From positions 806,001-870,000 of the forward strand of contig CAVXCD010000002.1 of the NCBI GenBank assembly GCA_963760225.1: a DNA stretch of 64,000 nucleotides. Direction: 5' to 3'. Position numbers and translations under genes: made by a program. The stretch comes from 13-2-20CM-66-19 sp963760225 (GTDB lineage: Bacteria > Pseudomonadota > Gammaproteobacteria > Steroidobacterales > Steroidobacteraceae). The notes beneath the pieces are model-generated. The model was not told the DNA's origin. It was given only the letters and a program-made list of their open reading frames with translations, and made no database searches. This document shows, piece by piece, positions 58,844 to 64,000 of this stretch. Numbering within the stretch: the stretch's first letter is position 1; every line of letters starts with the position of its first letter.

Positions 58844-58855
58844 GACCGGTCGGTC
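58844..58855. promoter_or_regulatory. TetR-type operator-like site before the RND operon
   Basis: GACCGGTCGGTC lies 16 bases before the start of the efflux adaptor gene. GACCGGTC is a perfect palindrome and the extended ACCGGTCGGT half resembles TetR/AcrR operators. No TetR gene is in view. The rest of the 209-bp gap after tRNA-Thr has no coding potential. Confidence 0.35.
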
Positions 58856-58870
58856 ATTTAAGGAATCTCC

Positions 58871-60139
58871 GTGGGCATGAACCCAGAACACTTGAGCAGC
58901 ACGTCCGAGCACGAGCCAGTTGCCTGGATCGGCCGCGAGCGCGCCGGTGTCGAGCGGGTAACGACAACCGCAGATGTGCTCCACAACCCCCCCATATCCC
59001 CACCGCAGCAGCCGGGACCGCTGCGGCGCTGGGTGCTCCCGGTCGGCGTGGTGCTTGCGGCGCTGCTGCTCGCCTCGGCGTCATTCATGCTCCTGGGCCG
59101 CAAGCCCCATGTCACGCCGCTCGCGCATCAGACGGAGATTCCGCTGGTCACGGTCATGACGCCGCCCATCCGGGAGGTCACGGCCAACGTGAGCTTCACC
59201 GGCGCCATTGCCGCCCGTTACGACATGCCGATCGCCAACGAGGGCGACACTGCGCGCATCGTGGGCGTGTATGTCGAGGCGGGCGATCATGTCCAGAAGG
59301 GACAGCTGCTCGCGAAGCTCGACGACTCGATCCTCATTGCCCAGGTCAATCGCCTCGCGGCCTCGCTCGAGCAGGCGCGGGCGCAGTCCGAGCTCTCCGC
59401 CGCCGAATACAAGCGCGCGCTCGGCGTAGAGGCGGCCGGGGCATTGTCGGCGGAGGACATCGAGAAGCGGCGCGCCACCGCGGTGACCGACGCCGCCAGC
59501 GTCAAGGTGGCGGCCGCGCAGCTCGCCGAGGCGCAGGCGCGGCTCGCGCGCACCCGCATCGTGGCGCCGTTCGCCGGTACCGTCCTGACACGCCGCGTTG
59601 AGGTCGGCCAGATCGCCAACCCGGGCGGCGAAGCGCTGTTCCGCGTGGCGAGCGGTGGTGAGGTGGAGATGCGCGGCCAGATCGCCGAACAGGATCTGGC
59701 GCAGGTGAAGGTCGGTCAGCCGGCGACGGTGTATCTGACGGGGCTGGCGCGCCCCTTTGACGGCAAGGTCCGCCTGCTCGGTGCGATTATCGATCCGCTG
59801 ACGCGCCTCGGCGACATCCGTATCGCCCTCACGCCGGATCCGGCGCTGCGACCGGGCGCGTTCGCGCGCGCTGACGTAACCATCGCCCGGGCGCGGCGGC
59901 CGGTACTGCCGCAGACCGCCGTGTTCTCCGACGCCGAGGGCAGCTACGTATTGGTGGTCGATGCGCACGGGCAGGTGGCGCGCCGGGCGGTGCGCGTCGC
60001 GCAGCAGGACGCGGACGGCGTGGTACTCGCCGCCGGCGTCACGGGCAACGAGCGTGTGGTCAAGACCGCCGGCGGCTTCCTGCGCGACGGCGAGTCGGTT
60101 AAGACCGTCACGGAAGCCGTGCCGGCCCCGCTGCCATGA
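58871..60139 (+). CDS. RND efflux periplasmic adaptor (membrane fusion protein)
   Basis: A 422-residue HlyD/AcrA-type adaptor. GTG start with AAGGA seven bases upstream; the ATG two codons on is an alternative. One transmembrane anchor (VLPVGVVLAALLLASASFML), then the barrel-sandwich hybrid (VSFTGAIAARYDMPIANEGD, VEAGDHVQKGQLLAKLDDS), a coiled-coil hairpin and the beta-barrel (IVAPFAGTVLTRRVEVGQ). No lipoprotein Cys, so it is anchored by the helix. Overlaps the pump gene by four bases. Confidence 0.93.
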   Translation: MGMNPEHLSSTSEHEPVAWIGRERAGVERVTTTADVLHNPPISPPQQPGPLRRWVLPVGVVLAALLLASASFMLLGRKPHVTPLAHQTEIPLVTVMTPPIREVTANVSFTGAIAARYDMPIANEGDTARIVGVYVEAGDHVQKGQLLAKLDDSILIAQVNRLAASLEQARAQSELSAAEYKRALGVEAAGALSAEDIEKRRATAVTDAASVKVAAAQLAEAQARLARTRIVAPFAGTVLTRRVEVGQIANPGGEALFRVASGGEVEMRGQIAEQDLAQVKVGQPATVYLTGLARPFDGKVRLLGAIIDPLTRLGDIRIALTPDPALRPGAFARADVTIARARRPVLPQTAVFSDAEGSYVLVVDAHGQVARRAVRVAQQDADGVVLAAGVTGNERVVKTAGGFLRDGESVKTVTEAVPAPLP

Positions 60140-63100
60140 AAAACATCTCCGCGTGGGCCATCCGGCACCCACTGCCGCCGGTGATGCTGTTCGTGGTGCT
60201 CTTCTTCATGGGCATTGCGGCATTCATACGGCTACCGATCACGCTCGATCCCGACATCTCCTTCCCGCTGGTGAACGTCACCATCGCGCAACCGGGCGCT
60301 TCGCCGCAGGAGCTCGAGACGCAGGTCATCCAGAAGGTCGAAGGCGCCGTCGCCGGCATCGGCAACATCGACAACATTACCTCCTGGGCACCCGAAGGCC
60401 AGGCCAACATCTCGATCCAGTTCAACATCGGCACGCCGATCGACCGTGCGGTTGCCGACGTGCGCGACGCGGTTTCCAAAGTGCGCGTGCAGCTGCCGCA
60501 GAGCATCCAGGAGCCGGTGGTGCAGCGCGTCGACGTCGACGGCCCGTCGATCGTCTATTACGCCGTCAGCTCGAGCGTCGACACCGAGGAGGAGCTCTCC
60601 TGGTTCGTCGACAACACGATCACCAAGCGGCTGCTCGGCGTTCAGGGCGTGGCGCAGGTGAACCGCGGCGGCGGCGTCAACCGCGAGATTCGCATCGAGC
60701 TCGACCCGGCGCGCATGCAGGCACTCGGCATCACCGCCGTCCAGGTCAACGAGCAGCTGCGCACGCTCAATCTGGACTCCCCCGGCGGGCGCGCACAGCT
60801 CGGCGGCGGCGAGCAGTCGATCCGCGTGCTCGGCGGCGCGCACACGGCGGGCGCGCTCGGCGACACCCAGATCATGCTCCCGGGCGGGCGCTTCGCGAGG
60901 CTCTCGGACCTCGCCGAGGTGCGTGACGGCGTCGGCGAGATCCGCGCCATCGCGCGCCTCAACGGACGTCCGGCGACCACCTTCGGCGTGGCCAAGACCA
61001 AGGGCTCCTCCGACGTCGCCGTCTACAACGGCGTCCAGGAGGAGCTGGCCAAGATCCGCAAGGAAAATCCCGAGGTCAAGCTGACCCAGATCTTCACCAC
61101 CGTCGACTACACCAAGGAGACCTACCACTCGGCCTTGAGCGCCTTCATCGAGGGGTCGCTGCTCGCGGTGCTGGTCGTATGGCTGTTCCTGCGCGACATG
61201 CGCGCCACCCTGATCTCGGCGCTCGCCATACCGTTGTCGGCCATCCCGACGTTCGCGTTCATGCAATGGATGGGCTTTACGCTCAATTCGATCAGCCTGC
61301 TGGCGTTGTCGCTGGTCGCGGGCGTGCTGGTGGACGATGCGATCGTCGAGATCGAGAACATCGTGCGCCACATGCGCATGGGGAAGTCCGGCTTCCAGGC
61401 GGCGCTCGATGCGGCCGACCAGATCGGGCTCGCGGTGGTCGCGACCTCGTCCACGATCATCGCGGTGTTCCTGCCGGTGAGCTTCATGGGTGGGATCACC
61501 GGGCAGTACTTCATCCAGTTCGGCCTGACGGTCGCCGCCGCGGTGTTCTTCTCGCTGCTGGTGGCGCGCCTCATCACCCCGGTGATCGCCGCCTATACGC
61601 TCAAGTCCGACAGCCTCCCGCACCCCAGCGACGGTCCGGTGATGCGCTGGTACCTGCGCGTGCTCAGCTGGTGTACGCAGCACCGCTGGAAGACGGTGGC
61701 CGCGGGCGCGGCGTTCTTCGTGCTATCCATCGTGGGACTCGGGCTGATCCCGAAGTCCTTCGTGCCGGAGGACGACCTCGGCTCCTCCGCGCTGCATATC
61801 GAGCTGCCGCCCGGCGTACGCATCGACGACACCGCGGCGGCCTCCGCCGCCGCCTACCGCATCATCGCCCGCCAGCCGGAAGTCGCCGACGTGGTCGAGT
61901 CGATCGGCAACAACGATGAGGGCGTCCGCTCCGCCGAGCTCGACATCGCACTGGTCCCGGCCAAGCAGCGCCACGTCTCGCAGCGCGAGTTCGAGGACCG
62001 CATGCTCCGCGACCTGCGCGCGTCGATCCCCGATGCCCAGATCCACTTCTTCCGTGGCAACGGCGGCAGCGACGTCGTGTTCTACATCACCGGCGACGAT
62101 CCGCAGCTCACCTACGCGACCGCTCGCAAGGTGGTCGACGAGATGCGCACGCTGCCGATACTGCGCAACGCCCGCATCGACAACGACCTGCCGAGCCCCG
62201 AGGTGCTGGTGCACCCGCACCTCGACCTGGCATCGCAGCTCGGCGTCACGGTCGAGAGCATCAGCGAGACGATCCGCATCGCAACGCTCGGCGACCTCGA
62301 CCAGAACAGCGCCAAGTTTTCGCTCGCCGACCGCCAGGTGCCGATCCGCGTGAGTCTCATCGAGGACAGCCGCCGCGACCTGACGACGCTCGAGAACCTG
62401 CCGGTGCCGACCACGGGTGGCGGCAGCGTGCCGCTCAAGGCGGTCGCCGATATCACTTTCGGCGAGGGCCCGACCCGGGTGCGGCGCTACAACCAGAGCC
62501 GCCGCCTCATGATCGAGGCTGATCTCAACGGCGCTACGACCGGCACTGCGCAGACCAAGATCGAGGCGTTGCCCACCGTGGCGCACCTGCCGCGCGGCGT
62601 GCGCAAGGTCGATCAGGGCGACGCCAAGTACATGAACGAGCTGTTCACCAACTTCATCCTGGCGATGATCACCGGCGTGCTGATGGTATTCGCTGTGCTG
62701 GTGCTGTTGTTCGCGCGCGTGCTGCAGCCGATCACCATCCTCTCGGCGCTGCCGCTGTCGATCGGCGGTGCAGTGGTGGCGCTCGCGCTTACCGGCAACT
62801 CGCTCTCCCTCTCGGTAATGATCGGCTTCCTCATGCTGATGGGAATCGTCGCGAAAAACTCCATCCTGCTGGTCGACTTCGCGATCGAGGAGATGCGCGC
62901 CGGCAAGGACCGTCTCACCGCCATCCTGGAGGCGGGCCACAAGCGCGCCCGGCCCATCGTCATGACCACCGTCGCCATGGTAGCGGGCATGCTGCCAGTC
63001 GCCCTGGGGCTCGGCGGCGACAAGGAGTTCCGCGCGCCCATGGCGATCGCGGTGATCGGCGGGCTGATCACCTCGACCGCGCTGACGCTGGTGATCGTGC

Positions 63101-63219
63101 CGGCCGCCTTCACGCTGATCGACGACGTCGAGCGCTGGCTGGCGCCGAAGTTCGGCCGGGTGCTGACCTCACAGCCGCCCCCCGCAGGAACGCCGCCGCA
63201 GCCGCATCCGGTAAACTGA
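60136..63219 (+). CDS. RND efflux transporter, inner-membrane pump
   Basis: A 1027-residue AcrB-family proton antiporter. Twelve helices in the 1+5+1+5 pattern, with two periplasmic loops. The proton-relay pair is in GVLVDDAIVEIENI (helix 4), and GIVAKNSILLVDFAIEEM in helix 10 has the conserved Lys. The N-terminus (AWAIRHPLPPVMLFVVLFFM) and PEGQANISIQFNIGTP are typical of HAE-type drug/solvent pumps rather than metal pumps. No outer-membrane channel gene is seen, so a TolC-like partner must be elsewhere. Confidence 0.95.
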   Translation: MKNISAWAIRHPLPPVMLFVVLFFMGIAAFIRLPITLDPDISFPLVNVTIAQPGASPQELETQVIQKVEGAVAGIGNIDNITSWAPEGQANISIQFNIGTPIDRAVADVRDAVSKVRVQLPQSIQEPVVQRVDVDGPSIVYYAVSSSVDTEEELSWFVDNTITKRLLGVQGVAQVNRGGGVNREIRIELDPARMQALGITAVQVNEQLRTLNLDSPGGRAQLGGGEQSIRVLGGAHTAGALGDTQIMLPGGRFARLSDLAEVRDGVGEIRAIARLNGRPATTFGVAKTKGSSDVAVYNGVQEELAKIRKENPEVKLTQIFTTVDYTKETYHSALSAFIEGSLLAVLVVWLFLRDMRATLISALAIPLSAIPTFAFMQWMGFTLNSISLLALSLVAGVLVDDAIVEIENIVRHMRMGKSGFQAALDAADQIGLAVVATSSTIIAVFLPVSFMGGITGQYFIQFGLTVAAAVFFSLLVARLITPVIAAYTLKSDSLPHPSDGPVMRWYLRVLSWCTQHRWKTVAAGAAFFVLSIVGLGLIPKSFVPEDDLGSSALHIELPPGVRIDDTAAASAAAYRIIARQPEVADVVESIGNNDEGVRSAELDIALVPAKQRHVSQREFEDRMLRDLRASIPDAQIHFFRGNGGSDVVFYITGDDPQLTYATARKVVDEMRTLPILRNARIDNDLPSPEVLVHPHLDLASQLGVTVESISETIRIATLGDLDQNSAKFSLADRQVPIRVSLIEDSRRDLTTLENLPVPTTGGGSVPLKAVADITFGEGPTRVRRYNQSRRLMIEADLNGATTGTAQTKIEALPTVAHLPRGVRKVDQGDAKYMNELFTNFILAMITGVLMVFAVLVLLFARVLQPITILSALPLSIGGAVVALALTGNSLSLSVMIGFLMLMGIVAKNSILLVDFAIEEMRAGKDRLTAILEAGHKRARPIVMTTVAMVAGMLPVALGLGGDKEFRAPMAIAVIGGLITSTALTLVIVPAAFTLIDDVERWLAPKFGRVLTSQPPPAGTPPQPHPVN

Positions 63220-63225
63220 CGGGGA

Positions 63226-64000
63226 ATGCCCCGCGACCCGCCGCCGCAGAACACTGACGACTCCACCCCGGCGTCCGCCGCACCGGGTACCGCACCCGCC
63301 GCGGATGTCCCGGCACCCTTCGGCTGGTGGGTGCGGCTGCTGACGCGCATCCCGCTGAGCGCGCTGTACGCGGTCGCCGGCGTGCTCGGCTGGCTGACGT
63401 TCCACGTCTATCCCTACCGCGTACAGCTGGTGCGCGAGAACCTCGGCAAGGCCTTTCCGCAGCTGGATGAGGCGCAGCTGCGCACGGTCATCCGCCGCTA
63501 CTACGCCGGCTTCGCGCAGATGCTGGTGGAGATCATCAAGTCCGTGTCGATTGCGCCGGATGAGCTGCGCCGGCGTGTGCGCATGGTGAACCTCGACGCC
63601 GCGCGCGCCCAGCTCGACCGCGGCCAGTCGGTGCTGCTGGTCGCGGCGCACCAGTGCAACTGGGAATGGCTGCTGCTCGCCCTGTCGCTCGAGCTCGGCT
63701 ACCCGCTCGATGCCGCCTACAAGCCGCTGGTCGACAACTGGGCGGAGCGCGCGATGAAGAAGCTGCGCACCCGCTTCGGCAGCCGCCTGGTGCCGGCCAC
63801 GGACCTGCTGGCGGACATCATCCGCCGCCGCGACGTGGTGCGCGCCGTCGCCATGGTGGCCGACCAGGAGCCCACCATGAGCGAGCACAAGTACTGGACG
63901 AGCTTCCTCAACCGCGACACCGCCTTCTACATGGGAACCGAGGAGATCGCGCGCGTCACGCGCTTCCCGGTGTTCTTTCTGTCGCTGCGGCGCATCGCGC
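63226..64000 (+). CDS. LpxL/HtrB-type lipid A acyltransferase (5' part)
   Basis: The frame is open to the right edge, so only the first 258 residues are seen. A Pro-rich leader (about 30 residues) precedes a hydrophobic helix (LSALYAVAGVLGWLTFHVYP). The catalytic HX4E box is HQCNWE, and ADQEPTMSEHKYW and FMGT-type motifs (YMGTEEIAR) match the lauroyl/myristoyl acyltransferase family that finishes lipid A or acylates similar lipids. It begins six bases after the pump gene, so it may share its transcript. Confidence 0.88.
   Translation, partial: MPRDPPPQNTDDSTPASAAPGTAPAADVPAPFGWWVRLLTRIPLSALYAVAGVLGWLTFHVYPYRVQLVRENLGKAFPQLDEAQLRTVIRRYYAGFAQMLVEIIKSVSIAPDELRRRVRMVNLDAARAQLDRGQSVLLVAAHQCNWEWLLLALSLELGYPLDAAYKPLVDNWAERAMKKLRTRFGSRLVPATDLLADIIRRRDVVRAVAMVADQEPTMSEHKYWTSFLNRDTAFYMGTEEIARVTRFPVFFLSLRRIA

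Overview
The window is GC-rich, densely packed chromosomal DNA from a Gram-negative bacterium, most likely a gammaproteobacterium. The signs are Hda, the order hda / CDP-alcohol transferase / DUF2066 / purM-purN, release factor 3, RNase T, Dcd next to Mrp, a homodimeric pyruvate dehydrogenase, an LpxL-type acyltransferase and type IV pilus retraction ATPases. A lineage near Steroidobacterales/Nevskiales/Xanthomonadales fits, but that is inference. I see no phage, insertion sequence or CRISPR array. There is one tRNA (Thr, anticodon CGT).

Layout. 0-16.4 kb is mostly housekeeping: the end of a TgpA-like transglutaminase, a ferritin-like/CDGSH fusion protein, prfC-rimI-udg-pssA, proS with a lytic transglycosylase, ggt-acyP, wrbA, hda-pgsA-like-DUF2066 and purM-purN-DUF3108. 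16.4-26.9 kb holds dcd and mrp, then a HEAT-repeat Ser/Thr kinase with two tandem PilT-type ATPases, then metG, an orphan rnfB and nth. The kinase/pilT/pilT2 block sits exactly between mrp and metG, which are often neighbours in gammaproteobacteria.

26.9-36.8 kb is a seven-gene leftward operon resembling hydrogenase-4/formate hydrogenlyase: C, E, F, G, I and two B subunits. It looks less GC-rich than its flanks. The 'catalytic' HyfG-like protein has lost all four NiFe-ligating cysteines, the NuoB/HyfI-like subunit has Asn at one cluster ligand position, and no HyfA/HyfH ferredoxin subunit or maturation gene is present. This ion-translocating, hydrogenase-related complex without a NiFe site is the strongest candidate for an undescribed system here.

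37.0-49.9 kb carries aceE-aceF-lpdA (leftward), an M17 aminopeptidase, pyrC, rnt, a DUF1289-glutaredoxin fusion, a urate-oxidase-N-like membrane protein, nadC, a DUF3455 protein and a divergent Nth-like glycosylase. 49.9-57.4 kb has a GAF/PAS/PAS/GGDEF/EAL protein, then a likely biosynthetic locus: a DUF374 acyltransferase and a phosphopantetheinyl transferase divergent from a cytochrome P450 and a fatty acyl-AMP ligase fused to a carrier protein. 57.4-64 kb has a LysE exporter, a Fur-like regulator lacking CxxC motifs, tRNA-Thr, an RND efflux pair and the 5' part of an LpxL-type acyltransferase cut by the window end.
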